64,000 bases of DNA, from positions 2,480,001 to 2,544,000 of the forward strand of contig NC_016458.1 in the NCBI RefSeq assembly GCF_000226115.1, given 5' to 3'. Below, in pieces: positions 47,469 through 58,153 of this stretch; the first letter of the stretch is position 1; each line of letters begins with the position of its first letter. A model generated the notes under the pieces. The model did no database searches. It was not told the origin of the DNA and saw nothing but the letters and a program-made list of their open reading frames with translations. The translations under genes were made by a program, and so were the position numbers. The DNA comes from Thermothielavioides terrestris NRRL 8126 (taxonomy: Eukaryota; Ascomycota; Sordariomycetes; Sordariales; Chaetomiaceae).

Positions 47469-50024
47469 GGTTGTTCGATTAGAAGTATTGTAAAGAGCGT
47501 AGACGAGAGTTATCTGGAACTTCTCGATGGCGAGCCAATGTGAAAGAACGAAGCCGGTCGGTTGGGAGACGTCGGTGGACGCTGAGAGAAGTCAAAGCTA
47601 AACAGAGAACGACCTCCCAGACCTTCTCATAGCCATCGACGAGAAGAAAGGCTTGGTCTCCATGATATGATCTCGTCTCTTGAAGTGTTGCCGATATTAC
47701 GGAAGCTTGTGATGGATCGCCGGATTGCAGGGATCAGATGCCCGCAGGATTTGTGTAGAGTCTCGGGAAGCTGATCCTGTTGAGCCAGGGCCGGTAAGCC
47801 AAAGAGAGAGCCTCGATCTCAAACAATTGGAACGGATCCTGCCTTGCTACGCGGTCAGAGGTAGGGCTGCTCGGATGGGCTGGACGTCCTGGTGTAAGCA
47901 GCCGCCGCCTGCGTCCTCACCTCCCAGGGCCATGCATGAAGGAGAAGAGGCATGAGACTGGTGATCGAGAAAGCTACACTATCTAGTGTACACTAGATGA
48001 AGAGGGTGGGGCAGTGGGGAAGGGGATCTTCGCCTTCACGACCAGAACGTCTGTAACGTCTGGAGGAGCATCGGGAGTGCGGGCAACGTCTTGGCCAAGC
48101 CGCTGGTTGCGCCTTTCCTGTTTCTATTATGTTCTACACTATGTGGGTTGGCAACCCGCTTGGCTGCGCCGCCCACCTTTGTTTATTAGCTTTTCTTGGC
48201 AGGGCCCCAGCTTTTCGCAAATACCTTCCCAACTTCCTCTATATCACATGACTTGAGTGCAGCAACTCCTGGTTTCCTGCCTGCCCGTGTGGTGCCCACA
48301 CCGTGCTCCCATTGGCCCCAGTGCTTTTGTGGTTGGTGCCTGCGGTATGCTCCCGCTGTCCCCGGTGTCTACGCTTTGACCGCGGTATGGCTCAGGTGCT
48401 GCTGCCTGCGTTGTGCCCCTTGTGCCTGCGTGGTGCCGGCGTTGTGCCCCCGGTGCCGAGTTCCTACCTGCTATCATTACCCCTACCTGCCTCGACAGCG
48501 GCGAGTGCTTGGCGAGCAGAACCACCGGCTCCAACCCCGACCTGGAAGGGCCTTATCAGACAGGCCACCCGCGGACCCGGGTGGGCAGGCAGGAGCCTTG
48601 ATGGAATACGCGCGTGCAAGCCCTCCTGAATGGAGGGGAGGGAAGCAGCTAGCGTGGCGGTTGGCACGCCGCCGATCGTGCCCTGCTGTGTCTGGGCTAG
48701 AGTCACTGTCCGGACAGGACAGTACGGCCGGGGGGAGGCTCCTCCGGAAAACCCGGGGCACAGTGGGCTGTCAAGAGGACAGAGGAACCACACGGTCACG
48801 TAGTCTCTCGTAACATAAAATGATGCAGGATGGAAGATCCGGAATGCAAATGCAGATGATAGGAGATGAATGGTATTCGTGGTAGATGAAGTGGATGACG
48901 GAGATGAAGGAAGTGTAAGTAGCACCAGGAAGAGGTGGGTAGATGGCCCTACAAAAGAGGTTCTCCACAAGGAACCGCACAAGGAGGACCTCACAAATGA
49001 CAATGCCGACGTTAGTCCTTTTTACAAACCTGATCCTGAGTTTTCTTTTTTCCTAACCACATGCAAAACCATTGGATCAGTCAAATAGCTACTCAATATA
49101 CCTTCCTTACCTTTGCACCTTGAAGCAGGGCGAGCGGAGGCAGGGCGAAGAGGGCAGGCAGGGCGAGCATGGCCAGGGCTCATACTTGGATGCAGGAGGA
49201 TTAGGATCGCTCTGAGCGGTGCCTTTGTGACCGATTATGTTTAATCCGCTTCCTCGGCCGGCTATCTTCTACCTCATCTACCCTGTACCTCTTGTTTGGT
49301 CGGCCAGTCAGTCTTATGCTACCCTGTCGATCTGCTGGAGTGGACGTCGCAGTGGCCACCGACTTGCGTGTACTACACATCCCTCTGTCTGTATAAGAAT
49401 TTGCGACGTGGTCTCGGCTACCATGACAGGATTCGCCGGCCATGGACCACCAGCTTGCCACAACCGCAGATAGATGAAGGCATGTATCGCGCTGCGGTGA
49501 GTTGGCGTTGTCGAATGCGTCCTGAGACAGAAGTTCGCAGGACACAGCAGGGGCGCGGCAGTCGTGCCCGCCAGCGGGGGAGGACGCTCTTAATACAGCA
49601 CGCTCAAGCGGCGCCATAACTACGGGTTCTTTTTTTTTTTTTCTTTTTTCTTTTTTTTTGTTCCTTTCTTATTTATTTTTCGACTTTGCTGAACTCAGGA
49701 TTCTCAAAAGCTTTTGGTTGGTTGCTTGGGGTGAGGGAGAGGGAAAGGGAGGGCAGGTAGTCGCCGCCTGCAGCTCAGCCTGCTCACCCCTGCTCACCCT
49801 GGCTCACGCGACTGGAGTTTGAGGGTGAACAGTATCTGCTCACCCGGTCCGCTTAAAGCGGCTGGAGCCTGGACGAAGCCGACCACACAGGGGTAAGCGG
49901 CTGAGCGCCTACCCCGCCCGGCCTTAGCAACCCGGATTCTGACCCCTGCCTGGCATCAGTACCCCTTTTGTGAAGCCGGTTCAGGGCAGCGATAACCACT
50001 CCCGGCCCGGCACCGGCAGCGATC
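47469..50024. other. Gene-poor, low-complexity interval
   Basis: About 2.6 kb. Contains a perfect 18-bp palindrome (47981-47998), an imperfect GTGCC(T)GCG/TTGTGCCCC-rich repeat stretch (48290-48460), a GCAGGGCGA repeat (49125-49170), a T-rich tract (49628-49680) and repeated CTGCTCACC (49775-49845). Reading frames here are compositional. Presumed promoter of the next gene lies at the right end. Confidence 0.5.
47981..47998. repeat. Perfect 18-bp palindrome
   Basis: ATCTAGTGTACACTAGAT reads identically on both strands. It could be a dimeric protein-binding site or chance. Confidence 0.9.
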
Positions 50025-52824
50025 ATGGAAGATCCCGCCGCTCAGGGATTTATCCCGCTCTCCGCCCTCGAACATGTCCTCGAAGGGGTGTCAACTGCCT
50101 CGCGGGCACCGAAGGAGTACGTCGAGCCCGTCGCCAACTGGCTTTCAAAGGGCAAGATCGATCAGGAGGTCGATGCTCGCTCGCTCCCAAGCTGGCACTC
50201 TGCCTTCGAGGCGGAGCTTCCTTTGGGAGGCCCACTAGAGGTCGCCAACATCACGCTTGCCGTCGCTTTCATGCGTGAATCCGGCCGCCGATCGCTTCCC
50301 GTAAGCGCCGACGACCTTGACCTCGTTTGGAGCCTCATCTACGGAGCACTCACCAGCCGCATGCTTCCACACCCTCTCTGCACAGCATCCCGCAGTGCCC
50401 AGGGCTTTCTTGCCGTCCCACTCTGCAGTTTGTTAAAGGATGGCGCGATCGATGAGCTCTTCCGGCTCCATGCCTGGCTGCCCGACGGCTACCGCGGCAA
50501 CCCCGACTTCGCCGTTCACTCACACCAGCCTTTCGCCCAGAGCTGGATCCTGGCCGGCGAGGGAACAGATCACCGGTACGACGTTGAGCCCACCGAGGAT
50601 CCCACGCGCAGTACCCACGCCGTATATCAACTGGCCTGGAGCGACGGCAAAAGACAGGACGCGGCATACAAAACCCACCAGACATATTCGATCGTGCAGA
50701 ACACGGGAAAACCGGTGCGCGCGACGCGGACGGCCTCCGAGACGCACTCCCGCAACATGGCGTATACCGTCCCCGCCGGCGCGTTCCATTCAACGAGCGT
50801 GGCGCCGAACATCTTGCACGCTACCCTGTTCTTCTTCGATTCCCACCGTGGATTCATGCAGCTCGCGCCGGTGCTCGGGCCTCGGGACGCCGAGTCTTAT
50901 AAGCAGGTCCGCGACCCCGCGGGCACCACACCGCAAATCCTGGCCGAGAAGGTTCAGCTTCTCCGGACGTGGGAGGTCCTCGTGGAGCGGGGCCGCCGCC
51001 TCGCCAAGTCGGCCGAGCTGGAGTTCGCTCTGGTGGCCTTGAACGACGCGCTCCAACTGTGCGAGTCGAGAGTCGACTTCCCGAACGCGACGCTCTACAG
51101 ACGCCGAGTCCTCGGCGAGCTCGGCAGCCTGAACAGGCGGCTCGGGCGGTACGAGACGGCGAGGGCGATCCTGGAGGCGGCCATCGCAGAGACGGAGCCG
51201 AGCGTGCAGCGGATCGAGATGAGCGGCGAGTTGGGGGTCGTGTACCGCCACATGAACCGGCTCGAGGACGCCAAACGCGCGTTCGAGATGCAGTACCGCA
51301 CGGCCGAGGAGCTCGGAGCGGAGCAGGCCATGTGCCGGGCCATCGGCAACCTAGGCATGGTCAACTATCAACTGTCGCAGCAGATGCTGCAGCTGGCCAT
51401 CGAGCAGCTGAACGAGCGCGTCGACAGGGCACGGCGCATCAAGGAAACGCCGGCGCAGGCCAGCTTCGCCGCGACCCAGGAGATCGTCGGCCAGGCCCGT
51501 CTTTCCCTCTGCTATGCCTCGCAGGGGAATACAAAACAGGCCGTTGCCTCGGCGCTCGCGTCACTCCGTCTGTCGTCCGATCTGGAATCCACGCAGCGAG
51601 ATTCGACGCTCGTCGCTTTCTCGCGCTTCTTCTACGGGCGCGCGCTGCTGTTGGACGGCCAACGCGACGAGGCCCTGAAGCAGTTCAACCCCCCTCCACC
51701 GGCGTGCACGCCAGCCATGGCAATGTGCAAGGAGCCGTCAGAAGAGCACCGCAAGTACCTCGAGGAGCTGGTCAACGCCGGCGCCGACATGGACCTGGTC
51801 GACGAGCAGGGCTACACCGCGCTCGACCACGCGGCCTTCAGCGGCGACGTAGCCGCCGAGGAGCTCGTGCTGGAGGGAATCCGCCGCAAGCTCGGCGGGG
51901 ACCCGGACGCCGAGAACAAGCTCCAGCAGCGCCGAGCGGACGCGAGGATCCGGCGGAAGTACCGCGAGCTGTTCCAGGAGAAGATGCGGCCGGTGCTGCG
52001 GCAGCGCGGCGGCGCCGACGCGCTCCGCGAGCTGCGGCGCGTGTACGCCGACACGCTCGCCACCGACGAGCAGGCCGGCCGCATCTTCGACCACCTCAAG
52101 TTCATGCGCTGGCCCGACTTCCGCCGCCACGGCGCGCTCCCGCGATCCAGCGACGCCCTGACCCTCCGGTTCGAGCCCAGCTCGGGCGACGCCGCGACCC
52201 GCTTTGTGATTTTCTTCTCGTACCGCTGGATCAACAAGGACAAGAAGAAGGGCGACTCGCCCGACGATGACGCCAAGACGCAGTACCGCCGCATGACGGC
52301 GGCGGTCGAGGAGTTCCTGAAGCTCCATCCCGCGGTAGACCCCGAGACGCTCGGCATCTGGGTGGTGCGCTTCACTCTCCTGACTCCCCTATTCGTGCCC
52401 GAAACTCTAAACCTGCTCCGTCCCGTGCTTGGACTGTGCTGACTTCGCCCCTTTCAAATCCCAGGACCATGCCTGCGTGGACCAGGACGACCCGATGCCG
52501 GGCGTCACCGCGCTGCCCATGATCGTGGCCCAGTGCAACGCGCTGATCAGCCTGGTCGACGACCTCTACTACACGCGCGCCTGGTGCGCCGTCGAGGCCA
52601 TGATGATCCAGAAGCTCAAGCGGGCGTACAACGTGCACCTGTGGTACGAGCAGGTGCCGAGATTGCCGGGAGAGCGCTCGGATGAGAACGACGACGCGCA
52701 GGAGTGGTGTTTGCGGGAGGCGCCGATGGATGTGGAGATCGTCATGGCGGACAAGCAGCTCACCTTTGAGGAAGACCGGCCGAAGGTCTTGTTCCTGGAG
52801 AGACAGAGCAAGCTGTTGGCATAG
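50025..52824 (+). CDS. Multidomain protein: cupin-like, TPR, ankyrin and C-terminal TIR/HET-like domain
   Basis: Cytosolic protein of 899 residues. Exons 50025..52364 and 52465..52824 (100-nt intron, CTGAC branch). Residues 1-150 are helical and unrecognised. Around 165-275, HSHQPFAQSWILAGEG and YTVPAGAFHS..HATLFFFD resemble the two cupin motifs. About 311-556 is a tetratricopeptide-like helical array (GELGSLNRRLGRYETARAIL, GNLGMVNYQLS). About 576-626 is an ankyrin-like unit (LVNAGADMDLVDEQGYTALDHAAF). The end carries FVIFFSYRW (from about 725), LGIWVDHACVDQDD (777-789) and YYTRAWCAVE (to about 821). This order of motifs matches TIR-fold and HET-like domains of eukaryotes. The intron falls inside WVDHACVDQ. 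A sensor-effector role like NLR proteins is inference; catalytic activity is not shown. Confidence 0.75.
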
Positions 52825-53462
52825 GTAGGGAGAAATTGGACTGGAGGAGGCCGTTGCCAAGGCCGAAGGGGGCAATGGGATGGGATGCAGCGGTTGGCGG
52901 TTATCTGGTTATTTGCCTACGTTTTGACTACGCGCTGGCTGCTACTGAGGGTCACGGCCTCGCAACCTCGGAATAGGAGTATCGCAGCCCTTCAGATGGC
53001 CGGTGACTTCAAGGGATGTTCCGCACCGCTCCCAGCGCGTAGCCAGGTGCCGAGGTTTGCTGTATTTTCGCAAAACGGTGGTCAGTTCAGTGTTCCCTCC
53101 TGATCCGGCTAATCCAAAAGATTGAAGAACTGTCTCAGGGGTAGGACGTCCGCGTAAGGCAAGACAGAAGGACTCAGGCCAGCCAAGAGAATTCAAATGC
53201 GGTCGAGCTAGAGGGAAACCCAACCCTCAGCTGCGAGGCGGGCTGGCTTTACCAGCAGCGCGCTCGCAACACAATGGAGCATCAGACATCCTCAGTGACA
53301 CAATCCCCAACATCGCCAGCGACAGTGGATCAAGCTTGCTCACGAGTCACCGGTGCCACAACATCGACCTGCCGTTCTTCTCCCACCTTGCTCGCCACCA
53401 ACTCCAAGTACCCCCGTAAAGATACATTTCTCAATCATCACCAAGCGCATCATCCTACCCTC
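52825..53462. other. Short intergenic gap between convergent genes
   Basis: About 640 bp between the stop codons of the TIR/HET-like gene and the hypothetical nuclear protein gene. No coding signal. Confidence 0.6.
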
Positions 53463-54572
53463 TCAGCTCATTTCATCGTCGCTCAAGGTGTCCAAACCGC
53501 CAACATTGACGCGTATACCCCCGATTCTGAATGGACGCCACCCTCGGTACTCCAGGCTCAGCTTCTGAAAGGCTGCCGTCAACAAATCCAGTGGAACCTC
53601 AAGGTAAAGGCGGTGCATGTCCAGCACGAGCTCGACTATCCGAATGTCCAGCGCGGAGACACCTCGTGCGACGACACCGGTATCGTCACCATTCCCGGCG
53701 GTGGCGGGGATGCCTCGCGGTTCAGCCTCCACCTCCATCGCCTCCCCGCCGTCCTCCCCAGCCGGGCTAGGACGTCCAACTCCCACTCGGCCCCCGAACA
53801 CATCATCATCATCATCATCCAACTCCATCACATCCCCACCCGCCCCTCCCCCTGCCCCTTCCCCATCCCAGCCCCTATCCTTTAGATCCCCCCCAACGCC
53901 ATACCACCCTTCGTCCAGCCCACCGCGAACCAACCACTCAGCCAGCCCGGGCCCAGCCCAATCCAGCACGCCCTCGACGGCAACAAACGCGTCGACGGCC
54001 CGCGCGAGCCGGCAGTGCCGGCCGACGTCGAACGGCGGGCGCGGGCGCGCCCGCCACGCCAGCCGCGCCGCGCGCAGGGTCAGGAACAGGCGCGCGAACA
54101 GGTCTGCCGAGCGGCGCGTCCAGGGCTCGTGCAGTGCCGGGCGGGCGCGGAGGAGGGCGGTGAATGCCAATGGGTTGAGCCCATCGTCGTAATGGTGGTG
54201 GTGGTAGGTTTTCTTCTGCTGCTGGAGGAGCTGGAGCAGGTCGGTTGCCTCGTGGAAGATGGCGGCCAGGATGTCGTCGAGGAGAGCCGTGGACAGGGTT
54301 GGGGTGTCGAGGGCGTTCTTGATGGCGCTCAGCACGGCAACGTCGCTGCGCGGGCGCTTCATCAGGGTCTTCGCGAAGGGGTAGATCATCCCAGCTTTGG
54401 GGAGGAGGTCTCGGAGGATGGATTGCTTCTTTCTGTTTGCGGCTCTGTAATGCTCATGTTGCTGTCTGGTGGGCTTGGGGGGAGCCGTCGTGGTGGGATG
54501 GTGATGCGGGCGCAGCTTCTTGGCGGCGTGGCTGTCCCGGCCGATGGCGTCGGCGCGTCGCTTCTTACCCAT
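53463..54572 (-). CDS. Hypothetical nuclear-looking protein
   Basis: Single-exon protein of 369 residues, not recognised. It begins MGKKRRADAIGRDSHAAKKLRPHHH, a basic segment that looks like a nuclear or nucleolar signal. A conserved-looking helical part follows (SILRDLLPKAGMIYPFAKTL and DILAAIFHEATDLLQLLQQQ), then an Arg/Ala-rich helix region, a Gly/Asp-rich disordered linker with six consecutive Asp, and an ordered C-terminus (DIRIVELVLDMHRLYLEVPLDLLTAAFQKL). The frame extends nine codons upstream of the chosen ATG without another ATG. No cofactor or catalytic motif is visible. Codon usage is strongly GC-biased as in neighbouring genes, supporting a real gene. Confidence 0.7.
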   Translation of the reverse strand: MGKKRRADAIGRDSHAAKKLRPHHHPTTTAPPKPTRQQHEHYRAANRKKQSILRDLLPKAGMIYPFAKTLMKRPRSDVAVLSAIKNALDTPTLSTALLDDILAAIFHEATDLLQLLQQQKKTYHHHHYDDGLNPLAFTALLRARPALHEPWTRRSADLFARLFLTLRAARLAWRARPRPPFDVGRHCRLARAVDAFVAVEGVLDWAGPGLAEWLVRGGLDEGWYGVGGDLKDRGWDGEGAGGGAGGDVMELDDDDDDVFGGRVGVGRPSPAGEDGGEAMEVEAEPRGIPATAGNGDDTGVVARGVSALDIRIVELVLDMHRLYLEVPLDLLTAAFQKLSLEYRGWRPFRIGGIRVNVGGLDTLSDDEMS

Positions 54573-56877
54573 GGCTGTGGTTAGTTTGACCCAGAGCAAG
54601 TCGTAGAGTTTAGGAGGGAAATATCTGAGATTCTTACACGTGGGTCGAAGATAGAGTGGTTGGGGAACCGGCTATTCTTTGGATTAAGTTTAAGGCCTTA
54701 GAAACCGCGTGATGGCACTCCTTGGTGCCACCAGGAGGGCATGTGAACTCGGGTGACTTCAGAAGGCCAGTTGATGCCTCCTCTATCGTTTCTCCAGGGC
54801 CGGCCGATTTGTAGGGGATGGAGACGGGATGCTCAACCTATTCAGGCCCGTTGCGAGTTCTTGCTTCTCTTGGACATGAGCCAGCAGCAAGCAGCTCACC
54901 AAACCCCTTTACTTCACAAGTTCCGAAGGAGACTAGGGCACTTGCCCACCTGTTGCCGGCACCCTCTCGTACACCCCAGCCACCTATTGTCGAGCCAAAA
55001 GCAAGACAATCAGAGCCACGTGGTGTTTAGTCGTTAACTCACAACTTCCAAGTAACAAAGGGGGGCAGCGTTGATTACCTCCTGTTCTCACCTTGTCGCC
55101 GAGAGTCTCCTTGTTGAGCTCACCCTGCTACAAAGGACACATCTGCCATCTGTCACCAGCGAGCTGCCGTCTGTCGTCTGCCACCTGACCACCGAGTAAG
55201 AACCTTGTGGGTTTCCTTTTCTCTCTAGTAAAGTAAGTCAACACTGGGGTGGTTGGCTAAGTGGTCTACCGATCGTGGCACACTGTTGTCTCCCACCCAC
55301 TGTGTCCCAGCAGGTTTGCGGGTTTGATTCCCCCCACTGTCGCTGTTATGCCCAATGCTTACGGCCGCTGGTCTATCTGATTGTGCTGCCTACTCTTTCG
55401 GTGCAGCTGACGGCCCAGCTTGAACAGCAGCTCGCGCAGTTGTTCCACACGCAATAATCCTCCCTAGAATGGCATAGCTGTTTTCTCCCCCTCTCCCCTC
55501 CCCTGGGAACGGTGCTCGCTGCGCGCGTGGCTGCACCCCTACGCTCTTATGACTGCGAATTCCAACATCTGACGGCCGCCACCAACGTTCTTGTGCCTCT
55601 CCATTTTCGGCCTCTTACCACGGACAGAGCATGTAGAGACTACTCACCGTGGCGAGAGCATTGAAGATTAGCTCTTTCCTCATTCTGCGCGCAGGAAGCG
55701 AGCGATTCAACGGCACCCCCACGCAGGAACGAACTGGGAGGCCAATGTGACTGGACTTGGAGATAGGCGCGCTAGCATGCATGAGCTAATGTTAAGCGCC
55801 CACGGAGCTCCAACGGGCCGATGTTGGCGGGCTTCGTCCATTCCAAGCGCCTTCGCAGTAGGGCTCCGAGATTATCCGCGAACTGGCAAAGGGGGGTTTG
55901 GGTTTCATCCGGCGCGGCACGCAGTCCATTGACCAGCATAACAGATGCAACGTTTCCGGATTTTAGCTTCTAAGGTTACGGGCCCCTTCCATTCATTTTT
56001 CACCGCTTCGCAGCTACATTTACTGCCAACGTCCTCACGAGGGTCGACGTGCTCGTTGAGCTGTTCCGAAACCAAGGGGCGTTGTGTGGAGGGTGGCTGG
56101 AGAAGACAGCCCGTCAGGGTGGACGCCTCCCCCCTTATCCCCCCCCCCCCCCCCCCCCCCGGCCCCGACCCATCAAACCCGTCGACAGTCTTGGGGTTGA
56201 ATAGTGCGCACACAATGTGCAATGTGCAACATATGCTGTATTCCGTCAGAACTTGCGTCCGTTGAGGTGCAGTATTCCGAATCCTCGGCAGCACTTTGGA
56301 AGTGCCCCTGGAAAAACCGAGCGCCCGAAGTTCCTCGGGACAGATTGGGGCAGGATTGTCTGTGTGGCGGTGGCGAGGCACGATCTTCCTCCTCTGCAAC
56401 TGCGTGAGTTAACTATCGCGTCCCCAGGGGCCTTGCTCGTTATCTCCCCACCTGCCTACACAGGACATAGAATACTACTCAAGTCGTCCATACCCCTGAT
56501 CGTTCAACGGCACCCCACCACACTAGTGTATTCCGTCGTCTCCTCCCGGCTGTCGATCGTCGGAACAAGCGTTCCAGCGGCTCCAGGCAACAGTCATGTC
56601 GGTCCGTTGACGCTGAGCGCTAGCAACGTTGCTGGTCGGAAAGCAACCTCTTGTGGTAACGAGACCGAAACCGAGGCTGCCCGGCATTGAGGCCTCATGC
56701 CAGCACCGGGCATCTCCTTCCATGTTCCAATCCGCACCGTGTATGGATGTACACTACACTACCCTAGACGCGATCAGGAATTGCCCCCTGGCGTGAGTGT
56801 TCTCTTGCCGCCGGCGTTCACCGAGCGGCGCTTGATTGATCGATCGGGGCCGGCCATCTGGCGCAGCGCTTGAGTGC
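54573..56877. other. Gene-poor interval
   Basis: About 2.3 kb. It includes a tRNA-like pair of promoter boxes near 55254-55331 that does not fold as a tRNA, and a run of 22 C at 56139-56160. No gene recognised. Confidence 0.5.
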
Positions 56878-57280
56878 CACGCGGGTCGTCGTTAAAGAGG
56901 TCCCGCCAAGACTAATTTCGGAGACTGCCGCTTACAAGTATTTACAATCGCCACAGGGTAAGCGGGCCGCGACGACTTAGAGCAACATCAACAACGAAGA
57001 ATTACAAAGACTCGTCGCAACAACTTCGCGAAACCTCAACCAAATCGAAAAAAAAGAAAACAAGGTTAACCCGTACCCTAGCCTTAACCCGAATCCTAAC
57101 CATTAACCCGAACCCTAACCAGCGGGGGGTTGGCGCCGCCCCCCGTACCCCCGGCGAACTAACCCTTGGCGATAGTGCAAACCCCTTGGCGGTCTTGGCG
57201 GGGTACTGACGCTGTAAAAACATTGCCGACAATTGGCCGAAATTAGTCTTGGCGGGACCTCTTTAACGTCTACCGCCATG
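56878..57280 (+). mobile_element. Short non-autonomous inverted-repeat element (MITE-like), copy B
   Basis: About 400 bp, the better preserved copy. Both ends read inwards CGTTAAAGAGGTCCCGCCA, then AGACTAATTTCGG, with further partial symmetry out to about 23 bases before GAGG. The core contains GAGCAACATCAACAACGAA, an A-rich run, and a stretch of degenerate TAACCC/CCCTAA-like units (about 57066-57121), followed by CCGTACCCCCGGCGAACTAACCC. It has no open frame of its own. It matches copy A (10104-10502) in reverse orientation. Confidence 0.82.
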
Positions 57281-58153
57281 CGAATGAGTGATTGGCCGAT
57301 AGGCCTTGGTGCCCCCTTCTCCGGCAGGACCCGCACCCATTCCTGCGGCCGTGTTGTTTCCTGCTAGTGGGGGCCAGCCTGCAGATGCCAAGGAGATGAA
57401 CTAGTGTAGGTAGTGAAGTTAACGTTAGAGAACAGGGGTCGCCTCAAGGCAGGGACTGGTCTGCACTCAAAACCGACCTTGTGAACGCTCCAGATCCAGG
57501 TAGTATCATCGCAACCTGTCCGGGGAGCAGTGTAACTAGTATACATGACACACTCTGCAGCAGGCACTCTAACCCCACTCAGGTCGACGCAAGCCTGCAT
57601 GCTTCCTCGCTCCCGGTATTCTGTTCGCATGTACAGTTGTACACTCCTGAACGCTGAGTAAGGGGACCGGTGAGCAGCCATTCTCGACCAGGGAGAGCAT
57701 GGTAGCTCAGCCTGCCAGTTTGTGGCTCTCGAGCGAGGAACTTTCGGGAACACATCACTCGAAAAGTCCTCGGCGCCGCTACGGCACGGCGTCGTCTATA
57801 CACTGAAAGTATGGTTCCAGACTAACGCCGGCCCCCACGTTGTCTCAGTGGTCTGCGGCACATGCTGGGTTCGCAACTCCCGCTCTCCCACAATATGTAC
57901 CTTAGGTTGGGTACGCCATGGATGCAAGTACCTTGAAGGGCAGGAGCGGACAAGATGCCATTGACACCCCGGCCGGCGGCCCCGGTCTCACAGCGCACCC
58001 CAGACCGTACATACCTGCGTATATACATGGTAGTACTGGAATGCTCACCCCATGGGAGCCAACGGATCGCGATTGAACCACTTCAACTTGCCGCTTCCGG
58101 CGAGTGTACTAGGTTGAGTTTGCAGAGCAATTCCGAATATCGCCTCGGCCAAC
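57281..58153. other. Intergenic, upstream of the Zn2Cys6 gene
   Basis: About 870 bp. Two minus-strand frames (57364-57803) overlap without domain support. Presumed promoter of the regulator at the right end. Confidence 0.5.

Noticed and set aside
50969..52270. 433-codon frame overlapping the TIR/HET-like gene
   Set aside because: Arg/Gly/Ala-rich shifted-frame shadow without domains.
55247..55341. Possible tRNA (A-box-like TGGCTAAGTGG and B-box-like GGTTTGATTCC)
   Set aside because: The T stem has a C-C mismatch and the 5' and 3' acceptor strands do not pair, so it is at most a tRNA-derived relic.
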